A stretch of 27,961 nt of DNA from Treponema sp. UBA3649 (GCA_002373325.1 DFKI01000149.1:1-27961), one strand, 5' to 3'. Positions 8,168 through 17,312 are shown, counted from the stretch's first letter. Numbers and translations are program-made. Notes: generated from the sequence alone by a model not told the origin.

Positions 8168-10608
8168 AACTTGACAAAGACTCGACGGCTCTGCTCAAAA
8201 TGGCGGAGGAGACTGCGAAAGACCACAGGCACGAATTTCTCACACCGGAGCATCTTCTCAAGGCTTTTCTCTCGGACTACGATATCCTTGTAATGCTCGA
8301 CATGTGCGACACCGATTATGCAAATCTGGGCAAAGAGCTGGACGAATATATAATGGAGAAGGTTCCCATGCTTCCGGAAGACGATGACTCCGACCCGATT
8401 TACACCGACGGCTTCATCATCATTTTCGAAAATGCGGCGGCACAGTGCATGAACGCGGACAAGGACCACATTGAAAAATACGACCTGCTCGTGAGTATGC
8501 TGGATACACCCCAATACTACTGCTCATACATCCTCAGAAAAATCGGAATGGAGCATTTTTCCCTCATAAAAAGCATCTCCAGTTATAAGTCCGCGCTGGC
8601 CGACCAAGGCTTAATTCCAAAGACCCAAATAGGGACTGACAATGATTTTCCACAGCAGTTTTCCGACGACATGAATGACGACGAGGACTGGGATGAGGAT
8701 GCGGACGATGATTATGACGATGACCTTGACGAGCTGATTGAAGATGACCTGCCGGATGAGGAATACAGTTTTAACGGAAAGAACGCTCCGCAACCCGACG
8801 AGCCCCGAAAAAAGGAAAAGGCAAGAAAAAAACGCAACATCCTCACCCTGAAAAAATTCACCACGGACCTGACCGAAAAAGCGAGGAACGGAGAGCTGGA
8901 CGCGCTTGTGGGACGGACGGAGGAAATAGAGCGGACCATAGAAATCCTTTGCAGAAGAAAAAAGAACAACCCGATTCATGTGGGGGAACCGGGAGTCGGA
9001 AAGACCGCCATAACGGAGGGACTTGCATCCATGATCGTGGAGGGAAAGGTCCCTGACTTGCTCAAGGGTTTTTCCATCTTCAAAATGGACATCGGAACTC
9101 TTGTCGCGGGAACGAGGTACCGTGGAGATTTCGAGGAGAGAATAAGACGCGTGATGGAGGCCCTCGAGGATTACGGAAAGGCGATTGTCTTCATCGATGA
9201 GATTCACACTCTCGTTGGTTCCGGAAGCGGAGGCGACAGTTCTCTTGACGGAGGCAACATGCTAAAGCCAGTTCTCTCGTCGGGAAAGGTGAGATGCATC
9301 GGATGCACGACATACACGGAATACGCCCGCTATTTTGAAAAGGACAGCGCACTCTCCAGGAGGTTCCAGAAAATCGACATACTTGAGCCGGGCAGGGATG
9401 AGAGCGTGAAGATACTTGAGGGACTTGCTCCGAAGTACGAGGAATTTCACAACGTGGAGTACGGAAAAGAGACCCTTGAGAAAATCGTGGATTTTTCAGT
9501 GCGGTATCTTCCCGAGAGAAGGCTTCCCGACAAGGCGATTGACATAATGGACGAGGCGGGATCCTACACCAGAATCCACGAAAAGAAAACAAGCCGGGTA
9601 AAAATCAGCGAGGACACAATCAGAAAAGTGACATCACGAATGGCTCGTGTTCCGATTGAAAAAATCGACGAGGACGAGGGAACCCAGCTTAAGAACCTTG
9701 AGAAAAATCTTTCGTCCCTTGTGCTCGGACAGGAGCGTGCCGTCCAGAGAGTTTCGGTCGCAGTAAAAAAAGCGAGGGCCGGATTCAGAAACGAGGAGAG
9801 ACCCGAGGGAGCATTCCTTTTTGTGGGACCGACCGGAGTTGGAAAGACGGAGCTTGCGAAAAGCCTTGCGTCCCTGCTCGGAGAAAAACTCATCCGCTTT
9901 GACATGAGCGAGTATCAGGAGGAGCACACCATAAGCAGACTGCTCGGAGCACCGCCCGGATATGTGGGATATGAGGAGGGAGGTCTTCTTGTGAATGCCG
10001 TAAGAAACTCACCCCACTCAATCATCCTGCTCGACGAGATTGAGAAGGCACATCACGACATTTTCAACGTGCTTCTTCAGGTGATGGATTACGGGACACT
10101 CACCGACAGACAGGGAAGACAGGCTGATTTCAGAAACTGCATACTGATTCTGACAAGCAACGCGGGAGCCAGGGAGATGGAAAAAGGTGCCGTGGGATTC
10201 TCGGGCGCAAGGGACAGCTTCGGACAGGAAGACGAGGGAGCTCTGACACATGCCGTTGAGGAGACATTTTCCCCTGAGTTCAGGAACAGACTTGACGCAA
10301 TCATTCCGTTCTCGCATCTTGGAAAAGACACCGTGATTTCCATCGCAGGTACCGCGGTCAAAAAAATCTCGGAAAGGCTCACATCCCGCGGAGTAAAAAT
10401 GACCGTCTCAGATTCGGCCCTCAGACTGATTTCGGAAAAGGGATACAGCCGTGAGTTCGGCGCAAGGAACATCTACCGGTACGCGGAGGATGAGATTGCA
10501 AGTCCTTTGATTGACGAGCTGATTTTCGGAAGGCTCAGTTCAGGAGGAAATGTCTCTGTCTCTGAGAAGGACGGAAAAATCTGCTTTGATTTCGGGGACG
10601 GAAAATGA
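8164..10608 (+). CDS. clpA: ATP-dependent Clp protease ATP-binding subunit ClpA
   Basis: A hexameric AAA+ unfoldase that threads substrates into ClpP. The 814 residues comprise a Clp N-domain (about 1-145), a linker, and two ATPase modules. The first has Walker A GEPGVGKT (274-281) and Walker B VFIDEIH (342-348). The second has Walker A GPTGVGKT (555-562) and Walker B ILLDEIEK (621-628). VGF at 677-679 occupies the position of the ClpP-docking IGL/IGF loop. The linker is unusual: 25 of residues 159-201 are Asp or Glu, followed by a basic patch at 215-224, making the protein longer than E. coli ClpA (758). It overlaps clpS and aat by 4 nt each. No clpP is in the window. Confidence 0.96.
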   Translation: MKLDKDSTALLKMAEETAKDHRHEFLTPEHLLKAFLSDYDILVMLDMCDTDYANLGKELDEYIMEKVPMLPEDDDSDPIYTDGFIIIFENAAAQCMNADKDHIEKYDLLVSMLDTPQYYCSYILRKIGMEHFSLIKSISSYKSALADQGLIPKTQIGTDNDFPQQFSDDMNDDEDWDEDADDDYDDDLDELIEDDLPDEEYSFNGKNAPQPDEPRKKEKARKKRNILTLKKFTTDLTEKARNGELDALVGRTEEIERTIEILCRRKKNNPIHVGEPGVGKTAITEGLASMIVEGKVPDLLKGFSIFKMDIGTLVAGTRYRGDFEERIRRVMEALEDYGKAIVFIDEIHTLVGSGSGGDSSLDGGNMLKPVLSSGKVRCIGCTTYTEYARYFEKDSALSRRFQKIDILEPGRDESVKILEGLAPKYEEFHNVEYGKETLEKIVDFSVRYLPERRLPDKAIDIMDEAGSYTRIHEKKTSRVKISEDTIRKVTSRMARVPIEKIDEDEGTQLKNLEKNLSSLVLGQERAVQRVSVAVKKARAGFRNEERPEGAFLFVGPTGVGKTELAKSLASLLGEKLIRFDMSEYQEEHTISRLLGAPPGYVGYEEGGLLVNAVRNSPHSIILLDEIEKAHHDIFNVLLQVMDYGTLTDRQGRQADFRNCILILTSNAGAREMEKGAVGFSGARDSFGQEDEGALTHAVEETFSPEFRNRLDAIIPFSHLGKDTVISIAGTAVKKISERLTSRGVKMTVSDSALRLISEKGYSREFGARNIYRYAEDEIASPLIDELIFGRLSSGGNVSVSEKDGKICFDFGDGK

Positions 10609-11390
10609 GCGGAGAAACAGAGGACTTGACGAATGGCTTCAATCCGGATTTGATTACGCTTCTTCCCGAGCCGCCACTTTCGAAAAAAAGGTCATCCATT
10701 GGCGTGTGCATGGTGACGGAGGACATCGACTTACAGACTTTGTATTCAGCTTACATGCAGGGGATTTTTCCATGGTTCAACGAGGACGAGGGGGATCCCG
10801 TAATCTGGTGCAGTCCCGACCCAAGGTTCTGCATCTGGTGCGACAATCTTCATATAGGACGGAGCACGGACAAATTTTTAAAGCACAGCCCCTACTCATA
10901 CACCATGGACAAGGATTTTCCGTCGGTAATCAGGGCATGCAGGGACATGGAAAGACCTGATCAGGGAGGCACGTGGATTGGGGAGAAAATCATCCGGGCA
11001 TACACGGCACTTCACGACGTGGGATTCGCGCACAGTTTCGAAGCATGGAACGGGGACAAGCTTGCGGGAGGATTTTACGGAGTGCTGATTGGCTCTGTCT
11101 TTTGCGGTGAGAGCATGTTCACCCTGGAGCCGGATTCATCAAAATCAGCGTTCGCACTCTTCGCACGTTCCTTCATAAAATGCGGGGGAAAACTGATTGA
11201 CTGCCAGTCATACACTGACAACATGGCACGCTACGGGGCGGAGGAAATCAGCAGGAGCTCATTCCGCTCGCTTGAGATAAAATACCTGAACACGGCTCTT
11301 TCCGTTGATTTGAAGAAACAGTTTGAGGAGGACGTCGCTGGATTCCCCCTCCGACAGCACATTCCAACAATGCCATCCCCGAACCGATGA
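10605..11390 (+). CDS. aat: Leucyl/phenylalanyl-tRNA--protein transferase
   Basis: Aat transfers Leu or Phe from aminoacyl-tRNA to proteins with N-terminal Arg or Lys, creating N-degrons read by ClpS. Family motifs are all present: YMQGIFPWF (50-58), WCSPDPRF (68-75), TWIGEKI (123-129), FCGESMF (166-172) and LIDCQ (197-201). Glu169, Asp199 and Gln201 keep the exact spacing of the E. coli catalytic residues (E156, D186, Q188). At 261 residues it is longer than E. coli Aat (234), mainly through an N-terminal extension of about 25 residues. ATG 10605 overlaps the clpA stop by 4 nt, so translation is coupled and the N-degron pathway is made from one message. Confidence 0.95.
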   Translation: MSGETEDLTNGFNPDLITLLPEPPLSKKRSSIGVCMVTEDIDLQTLYSAYMQGIFPWFNEDEGDPVIWCSPDPRFCIWCDNLHIGRSTDKFLKHSPYSYTMDKDFPSVIRACRDMERPDQGGTWIGEKIIRAYTALHDVGFAHSFEAWNGDKLAGGFYGVLIGSVFCGESMFTLEPDSSKSAFALFARSFIKCGGKLIDCQSYTDNMARYGAEEISRSSFRSLEIKYLNTALSVDLKKQFEEDVAGFPLRQHIPTMPSPNR

Positions 11391-11445
11391 TGTCCGACGA
11401 TGACACGATGCTGTTATGCCACGCGGACATTCAAAAAAAAGGGAT

Positions 11446-11880
11446 TTATTTTCCGTTCTTGACTGTGAGCACGCCGCCGATTATGAGACAGTTCTTTGCG
11501 AGTGAAAGGAACCAGTGGAAAATGGATCCGTTCTTTGCAAAATCGGTCTTCGCGTAGGTGACGAGGGCCACGACAGTGACGATGCACCATACAATCAGCG
11601 TGATGATTTTGAGCACGTCATCGAGTTTTCCAAGGTCAGCTCCGAATGCCTTGATCAAAAGCGCGACACCGTAGACAATCAGGACGATTGCGAGGACAAT
11701 CTTGACAATCATCTGTACTGTGGTGTTGCTGAAGACCATGGTGACGGCAGAGACTTCCATAGATGAGATTGACGCTCCCAGCTTGGATGTGAGAAGGAAA
11801 ATGCCTGTGATTGCGAAATACACTGCCAGTGAAAGCTGGATGATAAAGATTCCCCATGTGCGGGGCTGTTTCTGTGCCAT
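11446..11880 (-). CDS. Four-helix integral membrane protein, unknown function
   Basis: A 144-residue inner-membrane protein with predicted transmembrane helices at about 10-31, 57-77, 90-110 and 122-140 and short polar loops. ATG 11880 is preceded at six bases by GGAG (11890-11887), so the longer open frame to 11952 is not used. No catalytic motif or named domain is recognised. It faces aat tail to tail, with a 55-bp gap that holds no convincing terminator. The leader 11881-11952 shows no clear promoter. Confidence 0.75.
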   Translation of the reverse strand: MAQKQPRTWGIFIIQLSLAVYFAITGIFLLTSKLGASISSMEVSAVTMVFSNTTVQMIVKIVLAIVLIVYGVALLIKAFGADLGKLDDVLKIITLIVWCIVTVVALVTYAKTDFAKNGSIFHWFLSLAKNCLIIGGVLTVKNGK

Positions 11881-12046
11881 AAAACACTCCTTTTTTGCCG
11901 TTTCGTCCATGCGGATTCCGACGGCACTCTTTAGATTCGACTCTGCATACACAGAATCATGGAAATCCCCGAAAGCAAAAGTTCCCGGAGATTCCCTTCT
12001 GATTTTATAATTCTACACCCCAACTGATATTTTTTCAAGGAAAAAA

Positions 12047-12553
12047 TCAGCGGGTCAAATCCATTTTTACGGTTCCGGGATTTGAGATGTCGGCAAAGGC
12101 CCTTGCATCCTCAATGGAAGACCATGTTACGCCGCCGTTGTCGTTCAGGCACTGCGTGAGATTCAAGCGGTCTCCGCTCAGAGTGTAGTAGTAGGCAATC
12201 CATCCGGGACGGTTCTTGTTGTAGCCGTAAAGATATCCGTGCCTTGAGTCAAGCTCCTTTTTTGCGCCGCGCTCGAAGGTCGTCATCTGAGAGGAATAGC
12301 TTCTTTCTCCGTTGCTCTTTACGGTAAAGCATGTGAGTGTGTAAGCTCCTCCTGTCTCCGCAATCTCATAGCTGTTTCCCGTGCTCGCCTGTTTCCAGAT
12401 TCCCTCAACCACAACGGAAGCCGCAGAGTCACCGCTTCTGTCCACCGGGGCCGGTACTGAAGAGAAAGAGATACATCCTGAAAAAAGGATTGCAGCCATG
12501 ACGGATAATGCACAATAAAATCCTGCATGTCCAAAAAAATTACGCCTTGTCAT
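12047..12553 (-). CDS. Small lipoprotein, unknown function
   Basis: A 168-residue lipoprotein. The basic N-terminus MTRRNFF, a hydrophobic core and the lipobox LFSGC place the lipidated Cys at 27. The mature domain contains GIWKQASTGNSYEI and, later, LSGDRLNL, a pattern resembling small lipocalin-like or META-like beta folds, but the match is too weak to name. ATG 12553 has an excellent AAGGAGG site seven bases upstream and its own promoter at 12578-12606, so it is a single-gene unit. An AT-rich inverted repeat overlaps its stop codon (12024-12050) and lacks the U-run of a classical terminator. Confidence 0.8.
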   Translation of the reverse strand: MTRRNFFGHAGFYCALSVMAAILFSGCISFSSVPAPVDRSGDSAASVVVEGIWKQASTGNSYEIAETGGAYTLTCFTVKSNGERSYSSQMTTFERGAKKELDSRHGYLYGYNKNRPGWIAYYYTLSGDRLNLTQCLNDNGGVTWSSIEDARAFADISNPGTVKMDLTR

Positions 12554-12577
12554 AAAAGCCTCCTTGTTTTTAAAATA

Positions 12578-12606
12578 AGTTTAACTCTTTTCCAGAATCA
12601 GCGCAA
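12578..12606 (-). promoter_or_regulatory. Promoter for the small lipoprotein
   Basis: Minus-strand TTGCGC (12606-12601), 17-bp spacer, TAAACT (12583-12578). The stretch around the -35 (CCCTTGCGCTGAT) resembles that before the 13905 gene (CCCTTGCACTAAT), suggesting related promoters. Confidence 0.5.
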
Positions 12607-12629
12607 GGGGGAAATTGACGTTCGGTTTA

Positions 12630-12923
12630 CTACCGGGTCCTGTGAATCATCAGGATGAAGGCGATTATGAAGAAAAGGGGCGGCACCACGGTAAAAAGGA
12701 GTGTCGTGAGGGGAATTGAAAAAAGCTCGATGTCAGTCGTAAACACCACGCCGAAATCAATCAGCATGTCGTAGACGGTTCCGGTGTAGTTGATTACGGT
12801 TCCCGCCACCATGCTCATCCACGCAGCGTCTCGTGTCCTGCTCCAAAGGACTATTGCAAAAAAAGCCGAGATTCCTCCGAGAACGAGTTTTATGATATAG
12901 AGAATTAAATTTGCCTGTGTCAT
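12630..12923 (-). CDS. Small membrane protein, unknown function
   Basis: A 97-residue hydrophobic protein with transmembrane segments at about 4-26 and 66-92 and a shorter hydrophobic stretch at about 33-51, ending in the basic tail MIHRTR. Its ATG lies three bases after the stop of the aminotransferase-like gene and has no Shine-Dalgarno site of its own, so translation probably depends on the upstream gene. No named family is recognised. The tight coupling suggests it works with that neighbour, perhaps as a membrane partner. Confidence 0.68.
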   Translation of the reverse strand: MTQANLILYIIKLVLGGISAFFAIVLWSRTRDAAWMSMVAGTVINYTGTVYDMLIDFGVVFTTDIELFSIPLTTLLFTVVPPLFFIIAFILMIHRTR

Positions 12924-12926
12924 GCT

Positions 12927-13757
12927 TTATTTATCGGAACTTGTCCAGGGATTTTTTAGGAGCTTGGAGAACACGCCCCGGTCAGCACCAAAAGGCACTA
13001 TGCTCGCACCTTCCAAAGACGGATTCACGACAATCCCGCAGTCAAGGCAGTGAAGGACAAAAGAGTCATAGCTTTCCCCGCTGAAAATATCCTTCCTCGG
13101 ATAGAGATAGGGTCCTTTCCGAATCCAGTAAGGTCGGATTTCCCTGTCATAGATGAAAAAATCCTTTTCTTTCCTAGACTGGAGCTCCTGAATCAGATTG
13201 TAGACAGACCTTGTGTATGCGGCCTCAAGAGGAGGAGGAAGCACCGGGCGGCAAATGCCTGTTTCCAAGCTGATTTTTTCCCATTTTCCGCTGATTTCCA
13301 AGTCCTTTTTTGCGGCAAGGATAAAAATTTCATCCGCCCATGGGAAAGGTGGTGTGAAAATCACAATGCAAGATGAATCCAAATCGCCTTGAGAAGTCTT
13401 CCAGGGAACATACTCAAGGATTTTTTCCCCGCCGATTTTTTTTGCGAACGAAAGAGCGTCATCCCTGCTTTTGAGACAAAGGATTTCCATCTTTGAGCCG
13501 AACAGTGCCGAGACTGATTTTTCCAGCCTGTATGTGAAATCAGTATGGAAGGCGCCGCTTATGCCGCGGTTCAGGACATTTTTCATAACAGTGAGAGCCG
13601 ATGAGCCGCCCCACCCCAATATGGCGCGTCCGTTTTCCTGAAAGAGGTCCGTAAGCCTCACGTTTTTTGCCGTATAAAGGAAGGGTCCCCTTGCCCGTCT
13701 TATGCTCCCGTATCTTTTGAAGATTTCTTCCGAAAGAAAATCAGTTCTCCGCGTCAT
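12927..13757 (-). CDS. Protein resembling a shortened class III (fold type I) aminotransferase, function uncertain
   Basis: A 276-residue protein. The opening (YGSIRRARGPFLYTAKNVRL, then AILGWGGSSAL) resembles the first strand region of class III aminotransferases such as glutamate-1-semialdehyde aminomutase. The end (GIVVNPSLEGASIVPFG) resembles their C-terminal domain. The family is usually about 430 residues, and I see no clear PLP-lysine motif, so it may be a non-catalytic or degenerate relative. ATG 13757 overlaps the preceding 54-codon gene by 17 nt. The longer frame to 13823 starts with TTG and lacks a site. It is the middle gene of the 13905-12630 operon. Confidence 0.65.
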   Translation of the reverse strand: MTRRTDFLSEEIFKRYGSIRRARGPFLYTAKNVRLTDLFQENGRAILGWGGSSALTVMKNVLNRGISGAFHTDFTYRLEKSVSALFGSKMEILCLKSRDDALSFAKKIGGEKILEYVPWKTSQGDLDSSCIVIFTPPFPWADEIFILAAKKDLEISGKWEKISLETGICRPVLPPPLEAAYTRSVYNLIQELQSRKEKDFFIYDREIRPYWIRKGPYLYPRKDIFSGESYDSFVLHCLDCGIVVNPSLEGASIVPFGADRGVFSKLLKNPWTSSDK

Positions 13758-13905
13758 CGCCTGCCTGCTTCTCCATGCTGTCACTCTGGCATCCCGGTAT
13801 GGGATTCTCACGGCAATGCTCAAGGAACTTGTCCATGTTCTTGCCGTCCATGCCCTTAAGATCAGTCAGCAGCTGATACAAAAAATCTTCATCTTCCTGA
13901 TCCAT
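13741..13905 (-). CDS. Small acidic protein of 54 residues
   Basis: A short gene starting MDQEDEDFLYQLLTDLKG and ending in a Gly-Asp-Asp-Ala-Glu tail. AGGAG (13917-13913) lies seven bases before the ATG and a promoter at 13947-13975 precedes it, which makes it credible despite its size. The protein is mostly helical in appearance and acidic, with Asp/Glu clusters at both ends and two Cys (about 31 and 38). Its 3' end overlaps the start of the aminotransferase-like gene by 17 nt, suggesting translational coupling. No family is recognised. Confidence 0.65.
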   Translation of the reverse strand: MDQEDEDFLYQLLTDLKGMDGKNMDKFLEHCRENPIPGCQSDSMEKQAGDDAEN

Positions 13906-13946
13906 AATGATTCTCCTCGCGTTAAATTTGCGTCATATCTTGGAAA

Positions 13947-13975
13947 AGTGTATCACGATTCACGGATTAGTGCAA
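13947..13975 (-). promoter_or_regulatory. Promoter for the 13905-12630 operon
   Basis: Minus-strand TTGCAC (13975-13970), a 17-bp spacer ending TGA (extended -10), and TACACT (13952-13947). It lies between the stop of the 14003 lipoprotein gene and the small acidic gene. Confidence 0.6.
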
Positions 13976-14002
13976 GGGAGGAGTGAAAGGAGATAGGACT
14001 GG

Positions 14003-17000
14003 TTATTTTTGCCACACATCACTCTGTGCGCTCGTGCCGTCGGCGAACCATGCGACAACGCAGTAGCACTCACCTGAGTTGATTTGGTCGATTGGGACAT
14101 CATAGCGTTTGGCACTGTGGTCGCTTGAGGTAAATGAAAGCGTTTTCTCATTGAGCGTCTTTCGGTAATGCTCCCACTGCTCGATGGTCCAGTCCTTGCA
14201 CTCTGAATATGGCTTTGTCGTGACAAGAGTGTGAACAAGAACAGACTCATTGCTTGAAATGCCGACCGAAGTTTTTGACTTGCCGTTCGCGGTCATTAAG
14301 TCATATTCTGTGGAGTGACTTGCATTCTGGATGGGGCGGGAGAAATGGTATGTCCAATCAAGAGAAACCAGTTGTCTTTCGTAAGCTTCATTTTCGTTTT
14401 TATCAAAGCCCTCAACGAGGCAATAAACACGTTGCGAATACCCGGCATATCTGTCATCATCCTTCCATTGAGCATTTATAAGTTCTGAAAATTCCCATAT
14501 CGGAATATCAACAGTCCAATTATTTGATTCGTTGAGTACATATTTGTAATTTCCGTTTTCCTCAAAATTCTGTACATTGGCATAGTCTGGTCCTGATTCT
14601 GAATCCGTAAGTTTTATATTATAATATATTTCCCTTCCTGAACCATTCTTAGTAAAGGTTATTTTGGGCGGCATATAGTCATAAGCACTACCGGTAAGTT
14701 TCGGAATCGTACAGACAGTTCCTTGTGAACGGAAATTATTTTTTATGCCGAAAAGAGTAAATACAGTGTCCTCTTTGTACATGCCAGAAATTCCCATGGG
14801 TATAGTAAGTGAGCATTCCCCTCTGTTAAAGAAGTATTTTCCATAGTAATAAGGATTTCCCGAACTAGATTCTTTATTAAGATATATGTCATCGAAAATG
14901 TCCCAGGAGTCTTCAGCAATTTTTACCGTTATATTAATGTAATAATCTGACCCTGATTGACCCCCCTGCTGCAACAGCGGCTCACCGTCAATTACAACAT
15001 CCGGAGCAGCCCCCAAAGTAGATTCCGTGGTGTATTCCACACTTCCAATGTCTCCGAGAAGATAAAAGAACCAACTGTACCAGGTCTGAGCATGAGATGG
15101 AACAGCCCTATAGCTAAGTCCTTCTCTAATAGTCTCGGGTGAAGAAATCGTAGGGTCAGGATCACTAAGACTTTTTATTTGCCCAGATTCCTCATAAATT
15201 AAAAATTGGGAAGGTGCCATAACAGCGCCCTCATCTTCGGCATCACTAATTGCCTGTCCGATATCAACGCCTTGAAATTTTATTTTGGCGGTGCCATTCG
15301 ATTGTTTTGTTATGCTTGTCACGAAACTCGGAACAGGGAACACGATTTCTTTTTCTGCACGATTCTGCACATCATCAGTGACAAAGAGATTTATTTTGAG
15401 ACCGTTCAGCTTATCAACATTCTCCAGTTCATAATAGAGGTATTTTTCTGCCCTATTGTTCTGGAAAATTCCATGCCGCACAACTCCGTCCTTGTCCTTG
15501 TACTCACATTCAAAAACAAATGAACTGTAGTATTCTGTTTCATCAATATAATTAGAATAATCAAACCTCTTATAAAAAACATCGTCTTGTATAAACGGAT
15601 TGCACTCGTATTTATCCCAGTCGTAATTGATTTTGACAATCCTGCGGTTCGCATTGTAATAGTCAAGGTCAAAAAAATCTTTTAGAGTATTATCAGGGTA
15701 GCCGTCTTCATCAACATTGTAAAAGAAGCTATGGTCAAAATTATAAAAAAGAATATTGTTCAAAACCAACGTTTTCTTATACGCCGTAAAAGCGACCGCC
15801 GTTGAATTGTTCCCCAGTCCGTCGCTCACCACACAATTCAAATCATTGTCCTCGTCCTCAGGAAGAGTATGTTTGATGCAGAACATCGTGTTTCCGTTTC
15901 CGTCGCTTTCAAATTCCGCGTTGTCGGAGTCATACACAACATCGCCTATCGTCACGGATTTTACTCCCGGTGCTTTGTCGTAGAATTTTCCATAGACGTA
16001 AAGCGTGCCGTTGCATTTGTTTCTCTGACATTTTTCAAAATTTGCACCGCCGCTCGTGCTGAAAATTTCCTCCACAAATTTATTCTCATCGGCCAGAGAT
16101 TGTGCGGTCGCCAGGGAGATTTCATGTCTTGTCGCAAAGAATTCAAGTCTCTGTGGCGGCGTGGTATCAATTTCCCCCTTGTATTTTACCGTGAAGCTGG
16201 CATTCGTGTCCTGTTTGAGGGCAATCGAAAGGTCTCCTTGAGTTACTATGATTTTGTCGGAAAGCGAGACCTTGACTTCGATGAATGACGTATGCTGATT
16301 CACGATGAAGTTTTTGAGGCTCTCGGATTTCGGCGTGAGCGTGAGAATCGTCTTGTCCGGGTTGAACGAAGGATTTTCAAAATATGCGGAAACAGAGATT
16401 CCGTTTGATAAAAGAGAAATATTATCGTAGTTAAAAAGACTTGTCTCACCTGTCGTCTCAGAACTTTCCATGGCCATGTTGAATTTGATTGTAATCGGCA
16501 TGTTCGCAAACTGAGTGTCATCGTCGGAAGGTGAATAGGATGCCACAGCGGGATATGGAACACACACAGGACGAATCAAAATGTCAGCGGCGTACTTGAT
16601 GATTTTTACGGTGATTTTGTAAGTGCCGGTATTCTCATTTGCCTCGCTCACAGTGAACGAAACACAGTCGGCACGGCTTTCGATTGGGTTAAGTGAACTT
16701 ACGGCTTCCAGGCCTTGGAAAACACAGTTTGATTTGTTTACGGTAAATTGCAAGTCCGTGGTGTATCCGACCTTGCAGGATTTGTCACCAGAAGAAAGGA
16801 AGGAGCCTTGGGACTCATCGGACTTTACGACAAAGACACACTCAGTCGCGTTGGCGTACGCAATCTGCTCCTCAATCTGATTTTTTATCCCCGCACCGTT
16901 AAGGAAGTTCTCGCAGGACGCAAGCCCAAAAGCCGCAACCAGCCCCCCCCCCTAACAAAAGTATAGTATTTCTAAAACTCCGCAAAATCTCTTTTTTCAT
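14003..17000 (-). CDS. Giant lipoprotein, type I, phase-variable; out of frame in this sequence (G10 tract)
   Basis: ATG 17000 (GGAG eight bases upstream) begins MKKEILRSFRNTILLLGGG. A run of ten Gs on the coding strand (plus 16943-16952) then shifts the frame and translation stops at 16899 after 33 residues. With nine Gs the frame reads on through the lipobox GLASC (Cys29), ENFLNGAGIK and the rest without a stop, giving 998 residues. The ON product has a Big_5-like Ig domain near residues 140-180 (PYPAVASYSPSDD, then ITIKFNMAMES), several beta-sandwich segments, and the type I C-terminus (PYSECKDW, then FADGTSAQ). A frame lacking the signal peptide is open to 16753. It is closest to the 21593 gene. 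The single-base change could be true phase variation or a homopolymer sequencing error; either way the gene body is intact. Confidence 0.85.
16943..16952 (-). repeat. Poly-G tract (G10 on the coding strand), OFF state
   Basis: Ten consecutive Cs on the plus strand, falling at codons 17-19 of the lipoprotein signal peptide. Nine would be in frame. Tracts of this length slip readily during replication and are classical phase-variation switches. Confidence 0.9.
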
Positions 17001-17033
17001 GCCGCATTCTCCATGTTAAATCATTTTTATATC

Positions 17034-17062
17034 AGTATAACACAAGAGTTCAGTCTTGTCAT
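17034..17062 (-). promoter_or_regulatory. Promoter of the phase-variable 17000 lipoprotein gene
   Basis: Minus-strand ATGACA (17062-17057), 17-bp spacer ending TGT, TATACT (17039-17034). Identical to the promoter at 24779-24807. Confidence 0.75.
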
Positions 17063-17213
17063 GCTTAGAGTGACTTTTTTTCGCATATCCTTATGATACC
17101 TGAAAAGGTGCCCTCCAACAAAAAAAGTGTCATCATCGGCCATGCCCCGCTGTCATTATCGGGCTGGATGAGTGTCATTATCGAGCTTGACACGATAATC
17201 TCTATAGATAGGG

Positions 17214-17236
17214 ATTGCCGGATCAAGTCCGGCAAT
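17214..17236. repeat. Perfect inverted repeat, REP-like
   Basis: ATTGCCGGA and TCCGGCAAT flank the five-base loop TCAAG. The matching site in copy 2 (24961-24983) has decayed by two substitutions. It may form a hairpin in RNA from either strand, but no U-run follows, so it is not called a terminator. Confidence 0.75.
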
Positions 17237-17312
17237 GACACGTCCAGTCCGACATGGCACATCCAACCCGGCAGTGACAAGTCCAACCCGGCATGACACA
17301 TAACTTCTCACC

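Larger units (their letters stand above)
17001..17300 (-). repeat. Intergenic repeat cassette, copy 1
   Basis: This block fills most of the gap 17001-17377 and contains the promoter of the 17000 gene. It recurs almost unchanged at 24746-25029 and, in part, at 27774-27961. Together with the first 49 codons of each gene, copies 1 and 2 are near-identical from 16854 and 24606 onward. The block also holds degenerate units of a GTCATTATCGGGCTGGATGA-type repeat and several near-palindromic CCGGxxTxGAxCCGG elements, as in REP-like sequences. No gene is seen in it. Confidence 0.85.

Noticed and set aside
8611..9207. 198-codon open frame opposite clpA
   Set aside because: Antisense shadow of a strongly conserved gene; no ribosome site, and composition mirrors the acidic linker and Walker region.
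11390..11430. Inverted repeat ATGTCCG/CGGACAT between aat and the membrane protein gene
   Set aside because: Loop of about 27 bases and no T-run on the proper side for either gene; not accepted as a terminator.
12024..12050. AT-rich hairpin overlapping the stop of the 12553 lipoprotein gene
   Set aside because: No GC stem and no U-run after it in the direction of transcription.
15869..16288. 139-codon plus-strand frame inside the 14003 lipoprotein gene
   Set aside because: Opposite to a coding frame with paralogues; no start signal.
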